Source of the DNA: Planctomycetota bacterium
Lineage (GTDB): Bacteria; Planctomycetota; UBA1135; JACQFD01
Length of the DNA: 64,000 nt
Direction of reading: 5' to 3'
NCBI GenBank assembly: GCA_016200225.1
Contig: JACQFD010000027.1
Coordinates: 1 to 64,000, forward strand
Positions within the stretch are counted from its first letter, which is position 1; every line of letters begins with the position of its first letter. The translations under genes and the position numbers were made by a program. The notes beneath the pieces are model-generated. The model saw only the letters and a list, made by a program, of their open reading frames with translations, was not told the origin of the DNA and did no database searches. This document shows, in pieces, positions 44,602 through 53,324 of this stretch.

Positions 44602-45816
44602 ATGACCATCCCACCCCTTCGGCCGCTCGACGCATTTCCGTACGAAGAGGAAAACGGGCGCAAACTCATCGGGCTGCGCGATCCGCTAGGCGTGGTCGAC
44701 GGCGTGCTGGGCGTGTCGCCCGAGGCGTTTTTTATAGCATCGCAATTCGACGGGGAGCACGACGCGGCGCAATTGTGCGATCGGCTGAGTCAACAATTCG
44801 GCGCGCGCGTCACGCCGGAGCTCGTCGAGCGCGTGCGGGTTATATTTAGCGAACGCGCATTGTTACAGGACGAGAAGTTTTCTAAAATTTATGTCAACGC
44901 GCGCGAAGAATTCGCGCGTTCCGCTTCGCGCGCCGCCGCGCACGCGGGAGGCAATTATCCGGACGAACCGGAGGCGTTTCGTTTACGTTTATCGAATATA
45001 TTAGATGAAGCGGAAGGCGCGCAACCCGCCGTCCGCGAAGTGACCGGCCTCATCGCGCCGCACATCGATCTCGAGCGCGGACATTTAACGTATTCTCACG
45101 CGTACGCGGCGTTGAAGAATATTGGCCACGTCGACCGATTTATTATATTGGGAACGTCGCACGGGCCGACGTCGGGCCTGCTCGCGCCCACGCGCAAGGA
45201 TTATGAAACTCCAATTGGCGCCGCGCGCACCGATCGCGAAGCGATCGACCGCGTGGCCGTCGCGCTCGGCGACGACGCGTACGACGACGAGTATGCTCAT
45301 AAAAATGAACATTCGATCGAATTTCAGGCGATTTTTATTAAATTACTTTTCCCAGACGCGCAAATCGTTCCGCTGCTCTGCGGAAGTCTCCGTTCGTTTT
45401 GTAGCGATGACGAAGATCCCGCCGGGAATCCGCAAGTGGAGGCGGCGGTGGCCGCGATCCGGGCCGCGATCGACCCGGCGCGCCGAACTGTAATCATCGC
45501 GGGCGCCGATCTCGCGCACGTCGGCCCGCGATTCGGCGGTCCGCCGATTTCGCCGGAATTATTAAATTCAACGGAGACCGGCGACCTCGCATCGCTCGAA
45601 ATCGCCGCATCGGGCGATGCGCATCGTTGGTATCGTTCCGTCGCGAACGGCGGAGATCCGCGGAACACGTGCGGCCTTTCCCCCATCTATTTTATGCTTC
45701 GCGCGCTCGACGGCGCGCACGGGCGCCTGCTTCGTTATCGCCGATGCGAATCCGCCGACCAGTGCGTGACGATCGGCGCGATGGTTTTTTCTAACACAAA
45801 CGCGCCCGGCGTTTAA
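44602..45816 (+). CDS. amrB: MEMO-family protein (AmmeMemoRadiSam system protein B type)
   Basis: 404 residues from ATG 44602; an upstream TTG (44566) is possible but lacks a ribosome site. The N-terminal ~100 residues are a helical extension. Then the MEMO dioxygenase-like fold: GLIAPHIDLERGH, AYAAL, FIILGTSHG, HKNEHSIEFQ, VPLLCGS, IIAGADLAHVGPRFG and CGLSPIYFML. The His and Asp positions that form the metal site are present (APHIDL, TSHG, EHSIEF, ADLAHVG). The radical-SAM and AMMECR1-like partners usually next to it are not in the window. In eukaryotes MEMO is a redox-active copper/iron protein; the bacterial substrate is unknown. Confidence 0.85.
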   Translation: MTIPPLRPLDAFPYEEENGRKLIGLRDPLGVVDGVLGVSPEAFFIASQFDGEHDAAQLCDRLSQQFGARVTPELVERVRVIFSERALLQDEKFSKIYVNAREEFARSASRAAAHAGGNYPDEPEAFRLRLSNILDEAEGAQPAVREVTGLIAPHIDLERGHLTYSHAYAALKNIGHVDRFIILGTSHGPTSGLLAPTRKDYETPIGAARTDREAIDRVAVALGDDAYDDEYAHKNEHSIEFQAIFIKLLFPDAQIVPLLCGSLRSFCSDDEDPAGNPQVEAAVAAIRAAIDPARRTVIIAGADLAHVGPRFGGPPISPELLNSTETGDLASLEIAASGDAHRWYRSVANGGDPRNTCGLSPIYFMLRALDGAHGRLLRYRRCESADQCVTIGAMVFSNTNAPGV

Positions 45817-45822
45817 CAATCC

Positions 45823-46437
45823 GTGAATCCCATATCCAGGGACCTGATCGACCGCGCGTCCAATGGCGACCCCGCGGCGGTGGATACGCTGCTCGAAAAA
45901 AACCTCCCGGGACTCGAAGCTTACATTCGACTGCGGACCGGAAGATTACTAAAAGCCCGCGAGTCGGCGTCCGATCTGGTGCAATCCGTCTGCAGGGAAG
46001 TACTGCAACATATGGATCGCTATCAATATCGCGGCGAGGCGCAATTCCGGCATTGGTTATATACGACGGCGATGCGCAAAATCGTCAATCGTTATGAATA
46101 TTATCGCGCCGAAAAACGCGACGCGGGCCGCGAAGTGGCGCCGCACCCGGACGACGCGTCCGGCAGCGCGGAATCCGCCGGCCAGATATTGCAAACATAC
46201 CGATCGTTCATAACGCCGAGCCGGCACATGCAGGCACGCGAGGAACTCGACCGCACCGAGCGCGCTTTTGCTAAATTATCCGAAGACAAGCGGGAAGTTG
46301 TTTTATTAGCAAAAGTCGTCGGGCTATCGCGCGCCGATATCGCGGCTGAAATGGGGCGCACGGAAATCGCGATCCGCTCGCTTCTTTCGCGCGCGCTGGC
46401 CGAACTCTCGGAACATCTCGAAGATTCGGCGGATTGA
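45823..46437 (+). CDS. ECF-type sigma factor (planctomycete kinase-linked group)
   Basis: 204 residues, GTG start. Region 2 is recognised by LRTGRLLKARESASDLVQSVCREVLQHM and FRHWLYTTAMRKIVNRYEY; region 4 by FAKLSEDKREVVLLAKVVGLSRADIAAEMGRTEIAIRSLLSRAL. A ~45-residue linker contains SGSAESAGQILQTYR. ECF sigma factors of this kind occur with membrane Ser/Thr kinases in planctomycetes, and here the kinase-WD40 gene starts 16 nt downstream, so the kinase probably controls the sigma factor. No anti-sigma gene is visible. Confidence 0.88.
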   Translation: MNPISRDLIDRASNGDPAAVDTLLEKNLPGLEAYIRLRTGRLLKARESASDLVQSVCREVLQHMDRYQYRGEAQFRHWLYTTAMRKIVNRYEYYRAEKRDAGREVAPHPDDASGSAESAGQILQTYRSFITPSRHMQAREELDRTERAFAKLSEDKREVVLLAKVVGLSRADIAAEMGRTEIAIRSLLSRALAELSEHLEDSAD

Positions 46438-46453
46438 TCGTTTAACTACTAAA

Positions 46454-49400
46454 ATGTCCGATAGTTCGGCCGAACGATTGCGAACGCTCGTCGCGGAGGC
46501 GGTGGACCGGATCGAAGAGGAGGGGCTCCCCGCTCTCGACGATTTATGTACTAAAAATCCGTCGCTCGCGAGCGCGATCCGCCGCCGCGTCGACGCGCTC
46601 ATCAACGCCGGATTCGTATCGCAACTCGGCGGCGGTCCCGCGCCATCGCCGCCCGAACGCCTTGGCGATTTTCGTATCATTCGCCGGTTGGGACAGGGCG
46701 GCATGGGAATCGTTTATCTCGCGGAACAGTTATCTTTGAAACGCGAAGTCGCGATCAAATTCATCCGGCCGGAACATTTATATTTTTCGAATTCGCGCGA
46801 ACGCTTCAAAAGGGAGATCGACGCCATCGCGCGGCTGCAGCATCCGGGAATCGTTCCTGTTTATACAGTTGGCGAAGAGCATGGAATTCCGTTCTTCTCG
46901 ATGGAACACATCCGCGGTTGTCCGCTTTCGGACGTCCTCGAAACGCTTCGGGGTACTGCCGCGGCGGCGCTCACGGGGCGCTCGCTCGCGGACGCGATCG
47001 GCGCGCAACTGGACGACGAAACGAACGATAAAGAACGGCGCGCGGCTTCATCGTTTGCATTCGAGGGCACGTGGACGGAGGCGTGCTTTCGCATCGTCGC
47101 GCAAATCGCCGACGCGCTCGAGCACGCGCACCGCCACGGCGTTTTTCACAGGGATTTGAAGCCTTCAAATCTGATGATAACAAAAACGGGCCGCGTGCTT
47201 TTATTAGATTTTGGGCTGGCCGCGACGAAAGGCGCCGCGCAACTCACGCGCGCCGGCGCGCAGCTCGGATCGTTACATTATCTATCCCCCGAGCAGGTTC
47301 GAGGCGACGTCGACGCGATCAACGCGACCACCGACGTCTACGGCCTCGGCGTCACGCTTTACGAATTATTAACATTACAATTGCCTTTTGTCGAAGAGAG
47401 CACGGAAGGCATCATGCGGCGGATTCTCGAGGGGCGGCCCCGGCCGGTTCGAAAATTGAACGCGGCCGTGCCGTGGGACGCCGAAACGGTCTGCTTGACC
47501 GCGATGGAACGCGAACAACCGCGACGCTACAAATCGGCGGCCGATTTGGCTCGCGACGTCCAGAACGTACTACAATTCCGTCCGATCGAGGCGCGGCGCC
47601 CCGGCGTCTTGTTGCGCGTCCGCCGTTTTTCGCAGCGCCGGCCCGGCGCGGCCGCGGCCGCGGCCCTCGCTGCGATTTGTTGTATCGGCGGCCCGTCGTT
47701 TTATGCATATGTGGAGCATCGCTCCAATCAAAAACTGCAAAGCGAAATGAACCATTCCGAAGGGCTGCGTCTGATCGCGGCATCGGGTTCATTATTAAAT
47801 AAAGATCCCGCGCTCGCGCTTTTAGTTGCATTGGAGGGCGGGCGGCGCGCGCCGGGCGCGCTCGCAAAAACGGCGCTGCTCGACGCGTTGCGGGAAATGC
47901 ATGAAATCCGGACGCTCGACGACTCCGCGGGACGCTGCTCCGACGCCGCGTTTTGCGCGGACGACGCGCATTTCGCCGTCGCGGGCGGCGACGGCGTCGC
48001 GCGAATTTACAATTCCGAGTCGGGCCGTCTCGAACGATCGATTTACGGCCACACCGGCGCCGTTTTGTCCGTTCAATTCAGCGGCGATGGAGCGCGATTG
48101 TTAACAACGTCGGCGGATCGCACCGCGCGGGTTTTCGACGCCGCGTCGGGCGCGCAAATTTTACTGATCGAGACGGCCCACGTCGGGGCGGCGCAATGCA
48201 TTTTCGTCCATCATGACGAATGGATCGCGGCCGCGCGCCGCGGCGGCGATATCGTAATTATAGACGCGAACTCCGGCGCCGAAATCCGGACGCTCTCGGG
48301 CCACTCGCGAACGCCGCATTACTTGGAACGCTCGCGCGACGGTCAATATTTACTATCGGCGTCGGCCGACGGAACCATACGATTATGGAATCTTAATGAT
48401 CCGGCCCCTCCGCGCATATTCTTAGCTTCGGCCGCCGTGAAAATGGCGCGTCTCTCGCCCGACGCGCGAACCATTCTCGAAATTGATATTTTTTCGAACG
48501 CGGTCACGGCGTGGGACGCCGCCGCCGGCGAAAAGAAATATATCATCGGCGGCGATCTCACCTCGCGGCTGAAGTCCGGAGAACACGCCATCGGTTCGAT
48601 CTCCGACGCGCACCGCGCCCCCGTCGGTTATGTTGAATTTAGCGATGACGGCGAATGGTTTGCGACGGCGTCGGGCGACCACATGGCGAAAATCTGGAAT
48701 GCGGCCGACGGCGCGCTGATTCGTACATTTCACGGACATGACAAGATACTCGAATTCGCGACGCTCAGTTCCGATCGCGCGCTGCTCGCGACGATGGGCG
48801 CCGATTATAATATATGTATTTGGAACGCCGCGACAGGGGCTCAGATCATAACACTTCGCGGCCACCGAACGGCCGTAAACGCGGCGAGGTTCAGCCGCGA
48901 CGGCTCGCGCCTCGTTTCGCTCGGCGGCGACGCGCGGCTCTGGCGCCCCGCGTCTCCGCGCGACATCTCTCCCTGGATCGGGCACGAGGACGCCCTGAAT
49001 TCCGGATTCTTTAGTTTGGACCGCACGCGCTACGTCACCGCCTCGCGCGACGGGACCGCGCGCGTCTGGGATGCGCGGACAAGCGATTTATTATATTTAA
49101 TTCCGGCCGGCGATGCGCGTCTTTCGTTCGCGTGCTTCAGTAATGACGGGCAGTTCGTCGCAACGTGCGGCGAAACGAATAATATTACGATCTGGAATGT
49201 TCCATCCGGCGCGCGCGTCGCGTCGCTGTGGGGCCACAGCGGAAGAATTCAACAAGTATTGTTCGATCGGACCGGGACGCGCGTGATGACGTGCGGCGAC
49301 GATGGGATTCTTTATATTTGGGACTGGCTCTCCGGGGCGCCGCCGCTCGCGCTCAAACCGCCGCAGGCGCCGAGCCCGATTCGGCGCGCGATCTATAGTT

Positions 49401-50326
49401 ATGATTCGAAATTGATTGCATCCGTCTCCGTGAACCAAATGCTCAATATTTGGGATGCGGCGGACAATTGTCTGTTATATAGTATTCATACGACGATTTC
49501 CCATCCCTCGTCGCTGGCGTTCGATTACGAGGGCTGGCGCGTCGCGATCGGCGCGCGCGACGAGCCCGGCGCTATTTATGATATTACATCCGGCTCGCCG
49601 CCCGTCGCCATCGATCAGGCGCGCGACCTCGTGCGTTCGATCGAATTCAGCCGTGACGGAAGATTTGTAGTCACCGCGTCGGGCGACCGAACTGTTAAAT
49701 TATGGAATTCGCGCACGGGCGAGCTGCACGCCGCGTTTCAAGGGCACCGGACGGAATTGCTCGCCGCTTCGTTTGCCACGGACGACCGGCACGTCATCAG
49801 CGTTTCGCAGGACGGAATTGTTTATAATTGGCCCGTCGATCCGGACGCCGAAGCCTTCGAGAAGTCGCCACGATCGTTAACATCCGCGGAAGCGTCCTCG
49901 TTCGGCATTTCCGCGCCGGCCGCGAACCCGACGGAGTCCGCGAGCGATTTAAATCATCGCGTTTGGGAAACTGTGCAACTTTCGACGCGATCTTACGAAA
50001 AGGATCGGGCTGCGCTCGACGCGGCGAAACGGCTTTGTGAATTGACGCGGAACGCTCCGTTCGCGATGCTCGCGCGCGCCGCCGCCGAACTGCGCGCGGA
50101 ATCCGGCGCGGCCGCGCTTACTACACTTGAAGAACTCGCAAGACGCAAAACGGAACTCACGCACGGACAACAATTCATTGCGTCCGCGCTGGCCGCGCTC
50201 GCGCGCGACGATCGCGCTTCCGCGTCGACGCTCCTCGACGAGTCCGAAAGCGCCGATCCCGACGAACGAAATACGATTGCCGAATTGTTACTCAACGAAC
50301 AGCTTCAAAAGTCCGCGGGAAAATAA
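46454..50326 (+). CDS. Membrane Ser/Thr protein kinase with large WD40 domain
   Basis: 1290 residues. The kinase domain starts at ~70 with FRIIRRLGQGGMGIVYLA; Lys in VAIKFI, HRD at ~229 (VFHRDLKPSNLMI), DFG (LLLDFGLA) and SPEQVRG follow, so it looks active. A ~70-residue insertion between LSDVLETL and the HRD part is unusual. One membrane helix at ~396-418 leads to ~650 residues of WD40 repeats (about 12 blades, e.g. GHTGAVLSVQFSGDGARL, GHRTAVNAARFSRDGSRL) with the typical GH...D...IWD pattern, i.e. probably two propellers outside the membrane. A helical tail ends the protein. It is coupled to the ECF sigma gene upstream (16 nt). Confidence 0.9.
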   Translation: MSDSSAERLRTLVAEAVDRIEEEGLPALDDLCTKNPSLASAIRRRVDALINAGFVSQLGGGPAPSPPERLGDFRIIRRLGQGGMGIVYLAEQLSLKREVAIKFIRPEHLYFSNSRERFKREIDAIARLQHPGIVPVYTVGEEHGIPFFSMEHIRGCPLSDVLETLRGTAAAALTGRSLADAIGAQLDDETNDKERRAASSFAFEGTWTEACFRIVAQIADALEHAHRHGVFHRDLKPSNLMITKTGRVLLLDFGLAATKGAAQLTRAGAQLGSLHYLSPEQVRGDVDAINATTDVYGLGVTLYELLTLQLPFVEESTEGIMRRILEGRPRPVRKLNAAVPWDAETVCLTAMEREQPRRYKSAADLARDVQNVLQFRPIEARRPGVLLRVRRFSQRRPGAAAAAALAAICCIGGPSFYAYVEHRSNQKLQSEMNHSEGLRLIAASGSLLNKDPALALLVALEGGRRAPGALAKTALLDALREMHEIRTLDDSAGRCSDAAFCADDAHFAVAGGDGVARIYNSESGRLERSIYGHTGAVLSVQFSGDGARLLTTSADRTARVFDAASGAQILLIETAHVGAAQCIFVHHDEWIAAARRGGDIVIIDANSGAEIRTLSGHSRTPHYLERSRDGQYLLSASADGTIRLWNLNDPAPPRIFLASAAVKMARLSPDARTILEIDIFSNAVTAWDAAAGEKKYIIGGDLTSRLKSGEHAIGSISDAHRAPVGYVEFSDDGEWFATASGDHMAKIWNAADGALIRTFHGHDKILEFATLSSDRALLATMGADYNICIWNAATGAQIITLRGHRTAVNAARFSRDGSRLVSLGGDARLWRPASPRDISPWIGHEDALNSGFFSLDRTRYVTASRDGTARVWDARTSDLLYLIPAGDARLSFACFSNDGQFVATCGETNNITIWNVPSGARVASLWGHSGRIQQVLFDRTGTRVMTCGDDGILYIWDWLSGAPPLALKPPQAPSPIRRAIYSYDSKLIASVSVNQMLNIWDAADNCLLYSIHTTISHPSSLAFDYEGWRVAIGARDEPGAIYDITSGSPPVAIDQARDLVRSIEFSRDGRFVVTASGDRTVKLWNSRTGELHAAFQGHRTELLAASFATDDRHVISVSQDGIVYNWPVDPDAEAFEKSPRSLTSAEASSFGISAPAANPTESASDLNHRVWETVQLSTRSYEKDRAALDAAKRLCELTRNAPFAMLARAAAELRAESGAAALTTLEELARRKTELTHGQQFIASALAALARDDRASASTLLDESESADPDERNTIAELLLNEQLQKSAGK

Positions 50327-50359
50327 ATAATTCCGGAGGATGTTTTCAAAACCACGCAC

Positions 50360-51106
50360 ATGCCAAAATCAAAATCATTCGCCCCGCCGGGAATATCGAG
50401 AAATGCGCGCTTTCTGTTTTTCTTTATATTACTGATCTCGCTGTCCAATGCCGCGGGCGGGTGCGCCTCGAACGGATCGGGAAATTCCTTTCCCCGCGAA
50501 GCGTCCGTCGGCGACGATTTCGAATTCGTACAAACCGGCACCGCGCCGGGCGCATGGATCCAAGGGGAAACGCACGGCAAAGGAACACCCGGAGTCTGGC
50601 GCGTGATCGAAGTCTCGGATGCGCCTTCCGGGAAAAAAGTATTATCGCTCGAAGAATCGCGCAACAGCGGCGGAACGTTTAATTTTATGATATTCAAAAC
50701 GCAATTCGGCGCGGATGTCAGGGTTTCGACGCGATTGCTTGCATGGGGCGGCGCGGAAGACCGGGGCGGCGGCGTCGTCTGGCGTTTCCGCGACGAAAAT
50801 AACTATTGCGTCGTGCGCTGGAATCCGCTCGAAAACAACGTGCGCGGCTATCGCGTCGAGGACGGCGTGCGAAAAATGTTAGCGTCCGCGGACGTCGAGG
50901 CCAATCGCGATCGCTGGCATTCGCTCGAGGCCGCGGCGGGCGGCAACGGCGTCATTATTAAATTCGACGGACGCGAAATATTAAGTTATACCGACGACGC
51001 GCCGCCGGTCGCCGGCAAGACCGGTCTTTGGACAAAAGCCGACGCGACGACGAGTTTCGACGAATTCACGGTTACGACCAAACTCGAGACCGCGACGAAG
51101 AAATAA
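50360..51106 (+). CDS. Lipoprotein-like LamG/concanavalin-fold protein
   Basis: 248 residues. The N-terminus has a long hydrophobic helix and ends NAAGGCASNGS, a lipobox-like site. The rest is a beta-sandwich with DDFEFVQTGTAPGAWI, RVIEVSDAPSGKKVLSL, RGGGVVWRFRDENNYCVVR and FDGREILSYTDD, the pattern of DUF1080/3-keto-disaccharide-hydrolase-like or LamG domains. The VVWRFRDxNNYCVVR phrase is typical of carbohydrate-binding concanavalin-like folds. It follows the kinase-WD40 gene by 33 nt; a GGAGG lies 21 nt before the ATG. Confidence 0.72.
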   Translation: MPKSKSFAPPGISRNARFLFFFILLISLSNAAGGCASNGSGNSFPREASVGDDFEFVQTGTAPGAWIQGETHGKGTPGVWRVIEVSDAPSGKKVLSLEESRNSGGTFNFMIFKTQFGADVRVSTRLLAWGGAEDRGGGVVWRFRDENNYCVVRWNPLENNVRGYRVEDGVRKMLASADVEANRDRWHSLEAAAGGNGVIIKFDGREILSYTDDAPPVAGKTGLWTKADATTSFDEFTVTTKLETATKK

Positions 51107-51120
51107 TTGTTGATATAATA

Positions 51121-53250
51121 TTATTTCTTATTCTCGAAATAATCGGCGGCGCGGGCCGCCGTCGTCAACAACGGCTCCGTCGAGAGCGGCCCGCCCGTCG
51201 CGGTGCGCATCCATGCGTCGGGCGTGAGCGAACCGATTTTTGCGACGCGTTCGAATTCGTCGCCGAAATTCTTCGGCAACGGTTGATTCAATTGTGAGGA
51301 AATCTCTTTCTTCTTGAAGTGTTCCTCGATTTGGAATGCTATCAAATGGCCGAGCGGATAATCGGGAGTATAGAGGCCCGCGTCGACCATATGTGAATAA
51401 ACCGCAAGAATCGGGACGTCCTTCGCGCCGAGATATTGCGCATAATAACGATTCCAAACATCGTTGGCAATTGTAACAACCGCCTCGCGAAATTCCGCGG
51501 GCGACGCGGCCGGATGATTATATAACCAATGCCACGCGGCGGTGTCGACGAGCGCCACGCCCGCGATTTCGCGCGCCGCCCAGAAATCCTCGAGGGCTTT
51601 TGCATGCACGGCCTCGGCGTCCGGTTTTTCCAAACCTAATAATTCGAGATCGCGCGCCTGAAACACGAACGCGAGCGCTTCTGTAAACGCCGTATTCGGC
51701 ACGCCCGAGAGCGACGTGTGGTCGATCGTCGTCATCGAAAATGACTGTTCGACGTTGTGGCCCATTTCGTGAATTGCAATATTATATCCTTTATAATCCA
51801 TTCCTTTTTCGCCGAAGCGGGTGCGCAGATGCGCCTTGTCGTCGCGACGCTGCGCGCCGAGCGCGTGGCCGGCGCCGCGGGACGGATCGACAATGATATT
51901 CCCGGCGAGAAATCGCGCTTTCTCCTCTCGAAAACCGAGATCTACAAATAAACGAGGCATATCGGCGGCGTAGGCCCGCGGATTTGGATATTTCGCGCGC
52001 GTTTTCGCGTCGAGATCCGCTTCGCTATATTTACTTAACGGACGGAAACCGGCGTACCAGATGTCGAACGGTTCAAGTCCTCGGCCGAGTTTCTTTTCGA
52101 TCATCGCGGCGACGCGCGGCGTGAGCGGCGATTCGAGTAAATTTAAGAATAATCGTTCGACTTCTTTTTCAGGAATCTCCCGCTCGCGCTCGAATTTTCG
52201 TTGAACGTACGTCGGACAATCCAAATCATAAGCATCCGCCATGCGGTTCGCGTCGAAAATCCCCTTCCAGCGCGCGTAACGCGTGTCGGGTTCGCGCGGG
52301 GATTCGGCGCCGGCGACGGTGTTTTTGTACGGATCCCAGTCGGCTTTGTCGCCGTCGACCATCGCCCGCGGAATCGTTTGTGTAACAATCCGCTCCATCA
52401 CTTTCTGTATCATTCGCTGTTTCGCGAGTCCCTGCGGATCGGCGTAGCGCGCTTTTAACTCATCGCGGAGCCCCCAATGTGTAATCAGGCGAAGTCCCTC
52501 GGGAAACAAATGCTGTCCGTCTTCGCCGACGAGCCGATGCATATAAATATTATATCCTGCAATATACGATTCGGCCTCGGCGACCGCTATCGCGACGGCT
52601 TGATTCACTTCGGCCGGCGTTCGGGTTTCGAATCGACGCGCGATCCGCGCTTTCGCCCAATCGTCGCGCGACCATTGCATTCCGTGTTCGAGCCGCTCGC
52701 CGAGCGTCGTCAGCGGAAAATTTAATAATACAATAAACGCAATTTTCGATTGATATAAATCCTCGTCCAGGTGCGCGCTCGCGTCGAAGGCGCCGAGACG
52801 TTCGTCGATCGGTAACATCGGACCGATTTCGAGATCCGCGCCGCGGTGGAGATCGCGTCGGATTGCATTGAACGAACCGTCGAGACTTTCAAACATGTTT
52901 TCGAGGCGTTCAAATGTAGCGTCGCGCGCGGGGCCGGGCGGGAGAAACTCTTTTTCACAAAAATTACGAAAATCGTTAAAGTCGCCGTCGTAGACATGGG
53001 GATTGAGATCACGGTTCGAACGAACAACAATTGGTGGATCGGAAAACCTCCACAGCCTCGCCGCCTGCTGAACACCCTTCTCGATCGCCGCCGCGTTTCC
53101 GGCGCCATGTTTTTGTATTAATGCATCGCACACTGGCTGAAGCGATCGCGGCTTCGTATTGAGTGGTTCGGACAATGGATTTTGTGTAATGCGGGCGTTC
53201 CCAAAAATGACTAATAAAGTGAGGGTCGAGTTTTGTATGGTTCGAATCAT
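51121..53250 (-). CDS. Large zinc metallopeptidase (HExxH, M3-like)
   Basis: 709 residues. The zinc site is HEMGH at ~494-498 (INIAIHEMGHNVEQ style, preceded by YKGYNIAI), with a likely third-ligand Glu in TAFTEALAFVFQ about 30 residues later. Large helical N-terminal and C-terminal parts give the two-lobed shape of M3/thimet-type peptidases; no exact family can be named. A clear signal peptide is missing, although the first residues are fairly hydrophobic. The gene converges with the LamG-like gene (14-bp gap) and is divergent from the alpha/beta hydrolase. The catalytic set is complete, unlike in the pseudo-peptidase at 40-41.8 kb. Confidence 0.82.
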   Translation of the reverse strand: MIRTIQNSTLTLLVIFGNARITQNPLSEPLNTKPRSLQPVCDALIQKHGAGNAAAIEKGVQQAARLWRFSDPPIVVRSNRDLNPHVYDGDFNDFRNFCEKEFLPPGPARDATFERLENMFESLDGSFNAIRRDLHRGADLEIGPMLPIDERLGAFDASAHLDEDLYQSKIAFIVLLNFPLTTLGERLEHGMQWSRDDWAKARIARRFETRTPAEVNQAVAIAVAEAESYIAGYNIYMHRLVGEDGQHLFPEGLRLITHWGLRDELKARYADPQGLAKQRMIQKVMERIVTQTIPRAMVDGDKADWDPYKNTVAGAESPREPDTRYARWKGIFDANRMADAYDLDCPTYVQRKFEREREIPEKEVERLFLNLLESPLTPRVAAMIEKKLGRGLEPFDIWYAGFRPLSKYSEADLDAKTRAKYPNPRAYAADMPRLFVDLGFREEKARFLAGNIIVDPSRGAGHALGAQRRDDKAHLRTRFGEKGMDYKGYNIAIHEMGHNVEQSFSMTTIDHTSLSGVPNTAFTEALAFVFQARDLELLGLEKPDAEAVHAKALEDFWAAREIAGVALVDTAAWHWLYNHPAASPAEFREAVVTIANDVWNRYYAQYLGAKDVPILAVYSHMVDAGLYTPDYPLGHLIAFQIEEHFKKKEISSQLNQPLPKNFGDEFERVAKIGSLTPDAWMRTATGGPLSTEPLLTTAARAADYFENKK

Positions 53251-53324
53251 GGGCGCCGGTTATCTTGCCGCGGGCCGTGGCGCGTGACGATCAAAAACCG
53301 GCGCCTGCGCCAGCGAATCCCGCC

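Noticed and set aside
53226..53240. GGTTCGAATC, resembling a tRNA T-loop
   Set aside because: No matching acceptor, D or anticodon arms around it, and it lies inside a coding start region.
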